Below, piece after piece: positions 55,023 to 64,000 of a stretch of 64,000 bases of DNA. Within the stretch, counting starts at the first letter, position 1. Every line of letters begins with the position of its first letter. This stretch comes from Mycobacterium uberis. GTDB taxonomy: Bacteria; Actinomycetota; Actinomycetes; Mycobacteriales; Mycobacteriaceae. Made by a program: the position numbers and the translations under genes. The stretch spans positions 1 to 64,000 of the forward strand of contig NZ_QAYL01000018.1 of assembly GCF_003408705.1 (NCBI RefSeq), written 5' to 3'. The notes under the pieces were generated by a model. That model had not been told where the DNA came from. It saw only the letters and a program-made list of their open reading frames with translations, and searched no databases.

Positions 55023-56828
55023 CTACCCCCGTCCTGTCTTGGTGGCCCCGGAGCGAGCCGCTGAGTCAGTCTTCATATGCGCAGTGGCCCGTCGTTCACG
55101 GGCAACCTGCGCAACCGCATCTAATCCGTTGTAGGCCGGCCTTGCCAACATCGAGAACTTGGGAGCCAGAGACACCAAAGGCCAGGTCACCAAGAACACC
55201 ACCACCAGGTCCAGGATCGTGGTAAGACCCAGGGTAAACGCGAATCCCTTCACCTGGCCAATCGCCAAAAAGTACAGCACTGCAGCGGCCAGAAAGGTGA
55301 CGGCATTGCCCGACACGATCGTTTTACGGGCCCGCACCCAGCCGCGAGGAACCGCTGACCGGAACGAGCGGGCTTCGCGGATCTCATCTTTGATTCGTTC
55401 GAAAAACACCACAAACGAGTCGGCGGTGGTGCCGATACCTATAATCAGACCTGCGATGCCGGCAAGATCTAGCGTGTAGTTTATATATCGGCCCAAGAGC
55501 ACCAAGATGGCAAAAACCACTGCCCCGGAGCAAACCAGCGAAAACGCCGCAAGTAAGCCCAACACCCGATAGTACAGCAACGCATAGAGTAATACCAAGA
55601 TCAGTCCAATCACACCCGCGATCAGACCTGCCCGCAACGATGTTAACCCCAAAGTCGCCGAAACCGTTTGGGCTTCCGACGATTCGAAGGACAACGGTAG
55701 CGATCCATATTTCAAGACGTTGGCCAGCTGGCGCGCGGCTGTTGCACTAAACGGTGGATCTCCACCGCTGATCTGGGTACGTCCACCCGGGATTGCTTCG
55801 TTGATTACCGGGGCGCTTACCACCTCAGAGTCCAGCGTGAAAGCGGTCTGGGTGCCAATATGGGCGGCGGTGAAGTCAGCCCAGATATTTGCCACCGCAG
55901 ATTTGAACTGCAGATCGACGACATAGCCAACCCCACGCTGATTGATACCAGAGGTGGCGTTTTGGATCTGATCGCCACTGATGATCGATGGCGCCAGCAG
56001 ATACGCCATCTTATGCTCAGCCGAGCAGGTCACCAAAGGCAGATTCGGATCGTCGTTGCCGGCCAGAATATCTTCTTTGTCACAGCGGGTAGCTTCGAAC
56101 TGCAAAGCGAAGAACTGCATGCTCTGATTGGTGCTCTGCCGCCACTTTTTCTCCTCAGCAATGCGTTCGGCGAGGTCCTTGCGTGGATCCGGTGGCGCGG
56201 GTTGCTCACCCGGAGGCACCTCAGCCGGTGGTGTTACCCCGGCTGAGGGTGCCGGTGTGTTAATGCCCGGCTTCGGTGGCGGGGCTGGGCTAGGTAGCGG
56301 CGTCGGGTCCTGCGGGTAGGGATGCGGTTGCACGCCCGGGTGGCCAGGCAGCACCGGTGCAGGACTGGGTGCCGCTCCCCCCGGTGCGGGAGAAGTCGCC
56401 GGCGGCGTGCCGGCTGGCTGACCCGGCGCAGGTGTTTGACCGCTTTGCACCGGCAATGAGTTGAGCACAGGCCGGATGTAAAGACGCGCGGTCTGCCCCA
56501 GATTGCGGGCCTCGTTGCCGTCGTTCCCAGGCACCGTGATAACCAGGTTGTCGCCATCAACGACGACCTCCGAACCGGAGACTCCGAGCCCGTTAACCCG
56601 GGCGCTGATGATCTGCTGCGCCTGTGACAATGCCTCCCGGCTCGGACGCGAGCCGTCTGGTGTGCGCGCAGTCAACGTGACGCGAGTGCCGCCCTGAAGA
56701 TCGATGCCGAGCTTGGGAGCTACCCGCTTGTCCCCGGTGAGAAACACCAACAGATAGACCCCGATGAGCAACACCAGAAACACCGACAAGTAACGGCCAG
56801 AATGCACCGGCGCCGAAGACGATGCCAC
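55023..56828 (-). CDS. secD: Protein translocase subunit SecD
   Basis: Partner of SecF, 601 residues. TM1 at about 13-31, the P1 head region with [12 protein letters not shown] near residue 41, then an unusually Pro/Ala/Gly-rich insert of about 90 residues (residues ~125-215) seen in mycobacterial SecD, then the rest of the periplasmic domain and five further helices ([45 protein letters not shown]). GTG start at 56828. In one run with yajC upstream and secF downstream. Confidence 0.96.
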   Translation of the reverse strand: MASSSAPVHSGRYLSVFLVLLIGVYLLVFLTGDKRVAPKLGIDLQGGTRVTLTARTPDGSRPSREALSQAQQIISARVNGLGVSGSEVVVDGDNLVITVPGNDGNEARNLGQTARLYIRPVLNSLPVQSGQTPAPGQPAGTPPATSPAPGGAAPSPAPVLPGHPGVQPHPYPQDPTPLPSPAPPPKPGINTPAPSAGVTPPAEVPPGEQPAPPDPRKDLAERIAEEKKWRQSTNQSMQFFALQFEATRCDKEDILAGNDDPNLPLVTCSAEHKMAYLLAPSIISGDQIQNATSGINQRGVGYVVDLQFKSAVANIWADFTAAHIGTQTAFTLDSEVVSAPVINEAIPGGRTQISGGDPPFSATAARQLANVLKYGSLPLSFESSEAQTVSATLGLTSLRAGLIAGVIGLILVLLYALLYYRVLGLLAAFSLVCSGAVVFAILVLLGRYINYTLDLAGIAGLIIGIGTTADSFVVFFERIKDEIREARSFRSAVPRGWVRARKTIVSGNAVTFLAAAVLYFLAIGQVKGFAFTLGLTTILDLVVVFLVTWPLVSLAPKFSMLARPAYNGLDAVAQVARERRATAHMKTDSAARSGATKTGRG

Positions 56829-56918
56829 GTTCCTTGTATCTCCTTGAAATTCGGTTTTCCCGACAGAGCCTACGTGTCACGTAACTGGACCGTTTCGCAC
56901 AAGCGCTGTCAAGAATCC

Positions 56919-57284
56919 CTAAAGCACTCGTTTCTCCACGTTAACGGAGCTGTCGGACTCTTCTAGGTCATCGCGGTCCGCGAAGTCCCCCAACTCGGCC
57001 TCGTGTTCGTCCATGTCCTCGTCGTCAGCTACGATCCGGTCACGAATCGCCAGCTTAATCCAAGTAGTCACGACACCCGGCGCGATCTCCAGATCGACCG
57101 TTTCGCCTGTGATGGCGACAACGGTAGCCTGCAGACCGGAGGTAGTGTGCACTAGGTCACCTGGCTGCAGCGAGTCATGCAAATCAATCGTAGCCCGCAT
57201 CGCACGTCTTTGACGCCGCGACGCGAAAAACATGAACCCACCCATGATGAGCAGGAACGGCAAGAATAAAACCAAACTCTCCAT
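56919..57284 (-). CDS. yajC: Preprotein translocase accessory subunit YajC
   Basis: 121 residues. N-terminal membrane helix (LVLFLPFLLIMGGFMFFAS), a basic RRQRR stop-transfer, the conserved LQPGDLVHTTSGLQATVV core and an acidic tail. ATG at 57284 is the true start; the frame is open upstream without similarity. First gene of yajC-secD-secF; divergent from gabT with a 252-base gap. Confidence 0.92.
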   Translation of the reverse strand: MESLVLFLPFLLIMGGFMFFASRRQRRAMRATIDLHDSLQPGDLVHTTSGLQATVVAITGETVDLEIAPGVVTTWIKLAIRDRIVADDEDMDEHEAELGDFADRDDLEESDSSVNVEKRVL

Positions 57285-57536
57285 TGACCCGCCTGTCCTT
57301 AACGTATCGGTATTGCGCGCAACGCTGCCAAGCCGACCGGCAGGCGCGCACCAGTAACCGTCCTGTGTGTGCCCATCTAGTCCGGCAGGACCCAAGTAGC
57401 ACCCAACCGGCGCAGTGCGCACACTCCCCGCCCTCTGGAGACATGGCCGAGCGCCACTCACCCGGCATGAAAACCCCGTTAAACAGCTACACTTTATCCG
57501 CGACGCAACCAGCGTGTCGCAACCAGGAGGATCCAT

Positions 57537-58877
57537 GTGACCAGCGTCGAGCAAAGCCGTAAGCTGGTCACCGAAATCCCCGGCCCCGCATCACGTAAAC
57601 TGGCGGAACGCCGCATCGCGGCGGTATCTCACGGGGTAGGAGTCACCCTGCCAGCGTTTGTCACGCGCGCCGGCGGCGGTATCATCGAGGACGTCGACGG
57701 GAACCGGCTTATCGACCTAGCGTCTGGAATCGCCGTCACCACAATCGGCAACTCATCTCTCCGCGTCGTCGAAGCAGTGCGCGCACAGATAGCCGACTTC
57801 ACGCACACCTGTTTTATGGTCACGCCGTACGAGGAATACGTCGCCGTCGCCGAACAACTCAATCGGATTACCCCGGGCTCCGGTGAGAAACGCTCGGTGC
57901 TGCTCAATTCCGGCGCCGAGGCAGTGGAGAGCTCCATCAAGGTTGCGCGTTCGTACACCCGCAAGCCAGCTGTGGTCGCGTTCGATCACGCCTACCACGG
58001 CCGCACCAACCTGACTATGGCGCTGACTGCCAAGTCTATGCCGTATAAAAGTGGCTTTGGTCCTTTCACACCAGAGATCTACCGGGCGCCATTATCCTAT
58101 CCTTATCGGGATGCCCTGCTCAACAAGGACTTAGTAACCGACAGCACGTTGGCCGGCGCGCGGGCCATCAACGTCATCGAGAAGCAGGTCGGCGCCGACA
58201 ACCTGGCTGCCGTCATCATCGAGCCGATCCAGGGCGAAGGCGGTTTCATCGTTCCAGCCAAGGGATTTTTGGCTACTCTGCTGGATTGGTGTCACAAGAA
58301 CAACGTGGTGTTCATCGCCGACGAAGTGCAAACCGGGTTTGCCCGCACCGGCGCCATGTTTGCCTGCGAGCACGACAGAATCGTGCCCGACCTGATCTGC
58401 ACCGCCAAAGGCATTGCCGACGGGCTGCCGCTGTCGGCGGTGACCGGACGGGCTGAGATCATGGACGCCCCGCATGTCAGCGGCCTCGGTGGCACTTTCG
58501 GTGGCAACCCAGTCGCCTGCGCAGCAGCGTTGGCAACCATCACGACCATCGAGGACGACGGCCTGATCGAGCGAGCCCAACAGATCGAACGGCTGATCAC
58601 CGAGCGGTTGTTGCGACTGCAGGCCGTTGACGATCGGATCGGCGACGTACGTGGCCGCGGTGCCATGATCGCTGTCGAATTGGTGAAACCCGGAACGGCT
58701 GATCCCGATGCCGAGCTGACCGAGAAAGTGGCCAGCACCGCCCACGCTGCCGGTGTCGTCATCTTGGCGTGTGGCATGTTCGGCAACGTCATCCGGCTGC
58801 TGCCGCCGCTGACCATCAGCGACGAGTTGCTGACCGAAGGCCTGGACATCCTGTGCCAGATCTTGGGCGACCTCTAG
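57537..58877 (+). CDS. gabT: 4-aminobutyrate aminotransferase
   Basis: PLP-dependent class III aminotransferase moving the GABA amino group to 2-oxoglutarate to give succinate semialdehyde. 446 residues. LLNSGAEAVESSIKVAR, FDHAYHGRTNLTMALTAK, the PLP Asp in FIADEVQTGFARTG, and the PLP lysine in TAKGIADGLPLSAVTGR are present, with GGTFGGNPVACAAAL. GTG start at 57537 with GGAGG six bases upstream. The car gene follows on the same strand after 134 bases; the link suggests aldehyde/acid interconversion but is not proven. Confidence 0.95.
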   Translation: MTSVEQSRKLVTEIPGPASRKLAERRIAAVSHGVGVTLPAFVTRAGGGIIEDVDGNRLIDLASGIAVTTIGNSSLRVVEAVRAQIADFTHTCFMVTPYEEYVAVAEQLNRITPGSGEKRSVLLNSGAEAVESSIKVARSYTRKPAVVAFDHAYHGRTNLTMALTAKSMPYKSGFGPFTPEIYRAPLSYPYRDALLNKDLVTDSTLAGARAINVIEKQVGADNLAAVIIEPIQGEGGFIVPAKGFLATLLDWCHKNNVVFIADEVQTGFARTGAMFACEHDRIVPDLICTAKGIADGLPLSAVTGRAEIMDAPHVSGLGGTFGGNPVACAAALATITTIEDDGLIERAQQIERLITERLLRLQAVDDRIGDVRGRGAMIAVELVKPGTADPDAELTEKVASTAHAAGVVILACGMFGNVIRLLPPLTISDELLTEGLDILCQILGDL

Positions 58878-58928
58878 CCGGACCGGCTTTCTGCGGTGGG
58901 CAATATCATATCTACAACCCCACCATTA

Positions 58929-58949
58929 AGTAATACAGTTAGTATTACT
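58929..58949. promoter_or_regulatory. Perfect inverted repeat upstream of the carboxylic acid reductase gene
   Basis: AGTAATAC-AGTTA-GTATTACT, 8-bp arms with 5-base spacer, in an AT-rich patch 63-83 bases before the car start. Typical size and spacing of a TetR-like operator, possibly overlapping the promoter. No regulator gene is adjacent. Confidence 0.5.
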
Positions 58950-59011
58950 AACATTTTAATCGCCAGTGCAGCGTGGCGCCAGCGACCTATTTCGCATCGC
59001 AAGGAACTGTT

Positions 59012-62000
59012 ATGTCGACTAACGCTAGCCAGGACCGCGTTGACGACCTAACCGCCAACGACCCACAGTTCGCCGCCGCCAGGCCCGACCCAGCGGTCGC
59101 CGCCACCCTTGCCCAACCCGAGCTGCGACTGCCCCAAATCATCCGAACTGCGCTAGAAGGTTACGCACAGCGGCCGGCACTAGGCCAGCGTGTCGTCGAG
59201 TTCGTCAAAGACCCGAAGACCGGACGCACCTTGGTGGAGCTACTCCCCCGCTTTGAGACCATCACCTACCGCGAGCTAGGCGACCGCGTCGGAACTCTGG
59301 CGCGCGCCTGGATACACGACGCACTGCACACCGACGACCGGGTTTGCATCCTGGGCTTCAACAGCGTCGACTACGCCACCATCGACATGGCGATCGGCAT
59401 GATCGGCGCCGTGTCGGTTCCACTGCAGACCAGCGCGGCGATCACCCAGCTACAACCGATCGTGGCCGAGACCGAGCCCAGCGTGATCGCAGCGAGCGTG
59501 AACCAGCTGCCCGACGCTGTCGAGCTGGTCCTGAGCGCCAGCCTAGCACCTGCACGGCTAGTCGTGTTCGACTACCACCCGGAGGTGGACGACCAGCGCG
59601 AAGCCGTCAAAGCCGCCCACACACGGTTGGTGAACACTGCAGTCATCATCGAGACCCTGGCCGACGTGTTCGACCGCGGCAATAAACTGCCTGCCACACC
59701 AATCACCGTGCCCGATGACGCTGATGACCAGTTAGCCCTGCTGATCTATACATCCGGCAGCACTGATGCCCCCAAAGGCGCGATGTATCTACAGAGCAAC
59801 GTCGGCAAGATGTGGTGTCGGACGAGCAGAAACTGGTTCGGGCCGACCGCCGCGTCGATCACGCTGAACTTCATGCCAATGAGTCACGTCATGGGCCGTG
59901 CAATCCTCTACGGCACGCTCGGCAACGGCGGCACAGCCTACTTCGCAGCCCGCAGTGACCTTTCGACGCTGCTGGAAGACCTCGAGCTAGTGCGCCCCAC
60001 CGAGTTGAACTTCGTGCCGCGCATCTGGGAGACTCTATTCGGCGAATTCCAACGCCAGGTCGACCACCGGCTCACTGCCGACAGCTCCGCCGATCGTCAT
60101 GCCATAGAAGCCAAAGTCATCGCGGAACAGCGACAATGCCTGCTGGGCGGGCGGTATATCTTCGCCATGACGGGTTCGGCGCCCACCGCCCCGGAGTTGA
60201 AGCACTGGGTCGAGTCTCTTCTCGAGATGCATCTGTTGGAAGGCTACGGTTCCACCGAGGCCGGCATGGTCTTGTTTGACGGCGAAGTGCAACGTCCGTC
60301 GGTCATCGACTATAAGTTAGTCGACGTTCCAGATTTGGGCTACTTCAGCACCGACCAGCCTTATCCGAGAGGCGAATTGCTGCTCAAGACCCAAAACATG
60401 TTCCCCGGCTACTACAAGCGGCCTGAGGTCACCGCAACCGTGTTCGACACCGACGGGTACTATCGGACCGGAGACGTCGTCGCCGAAACCGGTCCTGACC
60501 GGCTGGTGTACATCGACCGCCGCAACAACGTGCTGAAGCTCGCGCAGGGTGAGTTCGTCACCGTCGCAAAGCTCGAGGCGGTCTTCGGCAATAGCCCACT
60601 GGTTCAGCAGATCTACATCTACGGTAACAGTGCATACTCCTACCTGTTAGCGGTTGTGGTGCCGACCGAGAATGCATTGGCTACCAATGATAGTGAAGTG
60701 CTTAAGCAGCTGATTGCCGATTCACTGCAGGACGTCGCGAAAGAGGCCAGCCTGCAATCCTACGAGGTGCCACGCGACTTCATAGTCGAGACCACGCCGT
60801 TTAGCCTGGAGAACGGTCTACTCACCGGCATTCGCAAGCTGGCGTGGCCAAGACTGAAGCAGCACTACGGTGCGCGGCTCGAACAACTCTATGCCGATTT
60901 GACTGAAGGCCAGGCAAATGAATTGCACGCGCTTCGGCAAAGCGGGGCCGACGCGCCGGTGCTACAGACGGTGAGCCGGGCCGCGGGCGCCATGTTGGGT
61001 ACCGCTATCACCAATCTGTCGCCGAGTGCATATTTCACTGACTTAGGTGGAGACTCGTTGTCCGCGTTGACATTCGGTAACCTGCTGCGAGAAATCTTCA
61101 ACATCGATGTACCGGTAAGCTTCATCGTGAGCCCGGCCAACGACTTGGCGGCGATCGCCAACTACATCGAAGGCGAGCGGCAGGGTACGAGGCGACCCAC
61201 CTTCGCGGCCGTACACGGTCGCGACGCTGTCGAGGTGCACGCGCGTGACCTCACACTGGACAAGTTCATCAACGCCGACACGCTGTCTGCAGCGTCATCG
61301 CTGCCAGAGCCCAGTCTCGAAGTGCGCACCGTGCTACTCACCGGCGCAACGGGTTTCCTGGGGCGCTATTTGGCCCTGGAGTGGTTAGAGCGGATGAATC
61401 TGTTCGGCGGCAAGGTAATCGCCCTGGTGCGGGCCAAGTCCGACGAAAACGCTCGGGCGCGGCTCGACAAGACCTTCGATAGCGGCGACCCCAAACTGCT
61501 GGCGCACTACCAGGAACTGGCCGCCGACCACCTGGAGGTCATCGCCGGCGACAAGGGCGAAGCAGACCTGGGCTTGAATCGGCAAACGTGGCAACGGTTA
61601 GCCGATGCTGTCGATCTGATCGTCGACCCTGCCGCCCTAGTTAACCACGTGCTGCCGTACAGCGAGCTATTCGGCCCCAATGCTCTGGGCACCGCGGAGC
61701 TGATACGGATCGCGCTGACCAGCAAACAAAAACCGTACATCTATGTGTCGACAATCGGCGTAGGTGATCAGATCGAGCCGGCGAAGTTCACCGAAGACGC
61801 TGACATCCGAGTCATTAGCCCGACGCGCAACAACAACAACAACTATGCCAATGGCTACGGCAACAGCAAGTGGGCCGGCGAGGTGCTGCTGCGTGAAGCC
61901 CATGACTTATGCAATCTGCCGGTAGCTGTCTTCCGCTGCAACATGATCATGGCCGACACCAGCTATGCCGGTCAACTCAACGTCCCTGATATGTTCACTC

Positions 62001-62530
62001 GAATGATGCTGAGCTTGGCAGCCACCGGCATCGCACCCGGCTCGTTCTATGAGCTAGACGCCGAGGGCAATCGGCAACGCGCGCATTATGACGGTCTGCC
62101 TGTGGAGTTCATCGCCGCAGCGATCTCCACCCTGGGAGCCCAACACCGACACGGTCGTGATGGGTTCACAACCTATCACGTGATGAACCCGCATGACGAC
62201 GGCATCGGGATGGACGAGTTCGTAGACTGGCTCATGGCCACCGGCTGCCCAATACAGCGCATCAGCGACTACGGAGAATGGCTGCGGCGGTTTGAGACTT
62301 CACTGCGCGCCCTGCCCGAAAAGCAGCGACACAGCTCACTATTGCCGTTGTTGTACAACTACCAGAAGCCTGAGAAGCCGCGGCATAGTTCGCTGGCAAC
62401 TACAGAACGGTTCCGTACAACCGTTCAAGACGCCAAAATTGGTCAGGACAGAGATATTCCGCATATCTCACCGGCAGTTATCGCCAAGTATGTTCGCGAT
62501 CTGCAACTGCTAGGATTGCTCCGAGCTTAG
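59012..62530 (+). CDS. car: Carboxylic acid reductase (FadD9-type)
   Basis: Reduces fatty and other acids to aldehydes with ATP and NADPH. 1172 residues from ATG 59012 (AAGGA seven bases before). The adenylation domain (to ~640) has the P-loop [16 protein letters not shown] near 245 and YYRTGDVV. The carrier domain has the phosphopantetheine serine in [11 protein letters not shown] near 682. The reductase domain has [16 protein letters not shown] near 776 and catalytic YxxxK (GYGNSKW) near 949. A stretch of five Asn encoded by an AAC run lies just before that motif. The in-frame start at 58973 lacks a site. A 4'-phosphopantetheinyl transferase must act in trans. M. tuberculosis homologue Rv2590 (fadD9). 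Confidence 0.95.
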   Translation: MSTNASQDRVDDLTANDPQFAAARPDPAVAATLAQPELRLPQIIRTALEGYAQRPALGQRVVEFVKDPKTGRTLVELLPRFETITYRELGDRVGTLARAWIHDALHTDDRVCILGFNSVDYATIDMAIGMIGAVSVPLQTSAAITQLQPIVAETEPSVIAASVNQLPDAVELVLSASLAPARLVVFDYHPEVDDQREAVKAAHTRLVNTAVIIETLADVFDRGNKLPATPITVPDDADDQLALLIYTSGSTDAPKGAMYLQSNVGKMWCRTSRNWFGPTAASITLNFMPMSHVMGRAILYGTLGNGGTAYFAARSDLSTLLEDLELVRPTELNFVPRIWETLFGEFQRQVDHRLTADSSADRHAIEAKVIAEQRQCLLGGRYIFAMTGSAPTAPELKHWVESLLEMHLLEGYGSTEAGMVLFDGEVQRPSVIDYKLVDVPDLGYFSTDQPYPRGELLLKTQNMFPGYYKRPEVTATVFDTDGYYRTGDVVAETGPDRLVYIDRRNNVLKLAQGEFVTVAKLEAVFGNSPLVQQIYIYGNSAYSYLLAVVVPTENALATNDSEVLKQLIADSLQDVAKEASLQSYEVPRDFIVETTPFSLENGLLTGIRKLAWPRLKQHYGARLEQLYADLTEGQANELHALRQSGADAPVLQTVSRAAGAMLGTAITNLSPSAYFTDLGGDSLSALTFGNLLREIFNIDVPVSFIVSPANDLAAIANYIEGERQGTRRPTFAAVHGRDAVEVHARDLTLDKFINADTLSAASSLPEPSLEVRTVLLTGATGFLGRYLALEWLERMNLFGGKVIALVRAKSDENARARLDKTFDSGDPKLLAHYQELAADHLEVIAGDKGEADLGLNRQTWQRLADAVDLIVDPAALVNHVLPYSELFGPNALGTAELIRIALTSKQKPYIYVSTIGVGDQIEPAKFTEDADIRVISPTRNNNNNYANGYGNSKWAGEVLLREAHDLCNLPVAVFRCNMIMADTSYAGQLNVPDMFTRMMLSLAATGIAPGSFYELDAEGNRQRAHYDGLPVEFIAAAISTLGAQHRHGRDGFTTYHVMNPHDDGIGMDEFVDWLMATGCPIQRISDYGEWLRRFETSLRALPEKQRHSSLLPLLYNYQKPEKPRHSSLATTERFRTTVQDAKIGQDRDIPHISPAVIAKYVRDLQLLGLLRA

Positions 62531-62759
62531 ACCGGTCGATCCTCGCCAACCCATGCCGTCGGTGCCGGTGTGTCAAGCAACCTGAGGACTTCCGGAAAAC
62601 CTCAGATCACGGCCGCGTGAGTCGCTGTTGCTGTGTGTGTTGAACACAGCTCAAATACTGTGTGAAATGACCAAATTGACTGAGGGTTCCCCTGTGACGC
62701 AGGTAACGTTTCGGGAACTGCTTGGGAGGTTGGATGACCGTGAGATCAAGAGGCCCGAT

Positions 62760-63215
62760 ATGTCGTCTTCTGTGATCATCGCACCTGAGGCTTTTGCCGC
62801 GGCGGCAGCACCGTTGACAACGGAGACTGTCCCGTTTGGTAGCGATGCAGTGTCGGCCGGCTATCACGAAGTTGTGTGGCGCCTACGCGCAGGATTTGCA
62901 GACGTTGAGTGCACGTACGGCGCTGCTTCATGAACAGTTTGTGCCGGCCTTTGAGCGGAGGCACGTACGCCGAGGCAGCGAACGCCTCGGCACTGCAGGA
63001 GTTGTTGAATGCGGTGAGCACGCCGACTAGGATTGTTGCCGAGCTGTCCACAGGTTGGCTAACGACGCGGATGGGATAGCAATAAATCCCATCGGCATCA
63101 CAGGTTACTGCACGGGTTGGCTGGCAAGCAACGCCAGTAACGACGGCATTGGAGCTGCCAACCGCGTCAACGGTGGAACCGGGGACTTGCTTTTGGCGCT
63201 AACGGATCGAACCAA
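62760..63215 (+). pseudogene. PE_PGRS44-like gene, decayed
   Basis: Begins MSSSVIIAPEAFAAAAAPLTT with the PE pair intact. It continues broken as FGSDAVSAG.., then in other frames LSARTALLHEQFVPAF, ELLNAVSTPTR, and short Gly/Asn-containing text (GIGAANRVNGGTGDLLL) reminiscent of a PGRS tail. Several frameshifts. In M. tuberculosis PE_PGRS44 (Rv2591) lies exactly here between fadD9 and ruvB. Confidence 0.7.
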
Positions 63216-63225
63216 ACGCCACAAC

Positions 63226-64000
63226 CTATTCGAACAACCCCGGTTGACTCACCCCGGCTGGCGGCGTCATGCCCAGGTGCGTCCAGGCCTGCGCCGTGGC
63301 CATCCGGCCGCGCGGAGTTCGCGCCACCATGCCGGCGCGCACTAGAAATGGCTCGCACACCTCTTCTACAGTGGCCACCTCCTCCCCGACCACCACCGCT
63401 AACGTCGAAACCCCAACCGGGCCGCCACTGAAGCTACAGGTCAGCGCCGACAGTACCGCCCGATCCAGTCGGTCCAAGCCATGCTCATCGACGTCGTAGA
63501 CCGCCAGTGCTGACTTCGCGACATCGCGGGTGATGACGCCGTCAGCGCGCACCTCGGCGAAGTCACGGACCCGGCGCAGTAATCGGTTAGCGATCCGCGG
63601 CGTCCCACGCGAGCGTCGAGCGATCTCCGCGCTCGCCTCAGCGTCCAATTCGATGCCCAGAATTCCGGCCGCGCGAGCTAACACCCGCTCCAGCTCGCCA
63701 GGTTCGTAGAAATCCATGTGCGCAGTGAACCCGAATCGGTCACGCAGCGGCCCGGTCAGCGCGCCGGACCGGGTGGTCGCACCAACTAAGGTGAAGGGCG
63801 CGACTTCCAGGGGAATCGATGTCGCCCCAGGGCCTTTACCGACGACCACGTCGACCCGAAAGTCTTCCATCGCCAGGTACAGCATCTCCTCCGCAGGCCG
63901 GGCTATGCGGTGGATTTCATCGATGAACAACACGTCGTGCTCAACCAGGTTGGACAGCATTGCTGCTAGATCACCGGCGCGTTCCAGCGCAGGTCCGGAA
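63226..64000 (-). CDS. ruvB: Holliday junction ATP-dependent helicase RuvB, 3' part
   Basis: The gene runs off the right edge, so only about 258 C-terminal residues are seen. Walker [11 protein letters not shown], sensor [20 protein letters not shown], the arginine-finger and lid region ([23 protein letters not shown] read as [15 protein letters not shown]), and the C-terminal winged helix ending [13 protein letters not shown]...GLFE are present. RuvB drives branch migration with RuvA. The frame continues upstream of the Met at 63960 to the edge ([13 protein letters not shown]), so it is not truncated. Confidence 0.95.
   Translation of the reverse strand, partial: SGPALERAGDLAAMLSNLVEHDVLFIDEIHRIARPAEEMLYLAMEDFRVDVVVGKGPGATSIPLEVAPFTLVGATTRSGALTGPLRDRFGFTAHMDFYEPGELERVLARAAGILGIELDAEASAEIARRSRGTPRIANRLLRRVRDFAEVRADGVITRDVAKSALAVYDVDEHGLDRLDRAVLSALTCSFSGGPVGVSTLAVVVGEEVATVEEVCEPFLVRAGMVARTPRGRMATAQAWTHLGMTPPAGVSQPGLFE

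Noticed and set aside
63226..63960. ruvB as a truncated pseudogene
   Set aside because: The frame stays open and conserved to the window edge; the apparent shortness is only the end of the window.

Overview
The window comes from a genome-reduced, slow-growing mycobacterium of the leprosy-bacillus clade (M. leprae, M. lepromatosis, M. uberis or a very close relative). Three things point there: mycobacterial gene content and order (PE/PPE pair beside a pyr operon, gabT-carboxylic acid reductase next to yajC-secD-secF-apt-relA), intact housekeeping genes with many GTG starts and ATGA/GTGA overlaps, and long gene deserts of frameshifted, stop-riddled remnants still readable as homologues of M. 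tuberculosis genes. Species within the clade cannot be fixed without alignment. M. tuberculosis (Rv) names below are given from memory of gene order and protein sequence.

Layout. 0.1-1.3 kb: broken IS110-family transposase. 1.3-12.2 kb: pyrimidine operon on the minus strand, pyrR-pyrB-pyrC-(membrane protein)-carA-carB-pyrF, followed by a PE/PPE pair; a PyrR-type RNA hairpin covers the pyrR ribosome binding site. 12.3-17.3 kb: decayed DNA with a 13E12-family remnant, a methyltransferase-like ORF, a broken beta-lactamase-like serine hydrolase and a truncated phosphoesterase. This last remnant collides at about 17.28 kb with a truncated Orn/Lys/Arg decarboxylase, at a rearrangement junction between an Rv13xx-like and an Rv25xx-like block. 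19.6-31.7 kb: nusB, efp, pepQ, a membrane protein, aroQ-aroB-aroK-aroC, aroE, mltG, ruvX and alaS. 31.9-42.2 kb: rarA-like ATPase surrounded by pseudogenes, including a decayed zinc-metallopeptidase/transglutaminase/alpha-E/ATP-grasp cluster. 42.2-51.3 kb: aspS, decayed panE, radical-SAM and PE_PGRS remnants, hisS, glyoxalase II-like gene, ppiB and relA. 51.4-57.3 kb: apt, a family 5 solute-binding lipoprotein, secF, secD and yajC. 57.5-64 kb: gabT, carboxylic acid reductase (car/fadD9), a PE_PGRS remnant and the 3' part of ruvB, which runs off the right edge.

Functionally the survivors cover de novo UMP synthesis, the shikimate pathway, tRNA charging (Ala, Asp, His), stringent response and purine salvage, Sec export, peptidoglycan processing, Holliday-junction handling and GABA/aldehyde metabolism. 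Losses fall on regulatory, accessory-enzyme and PE_PGRS genes. I found no CRISPR array, tRNA, rRNA, prophage or new multi-gene system. The most notable items are the double-truncation junction at 17.28 kb, an apparently intact methyltransferase ORF lacking its SAM-binding glycines, several perfect inverted repeats in promoters, and a Gly-to-Ser change in the AroK active-site loop.
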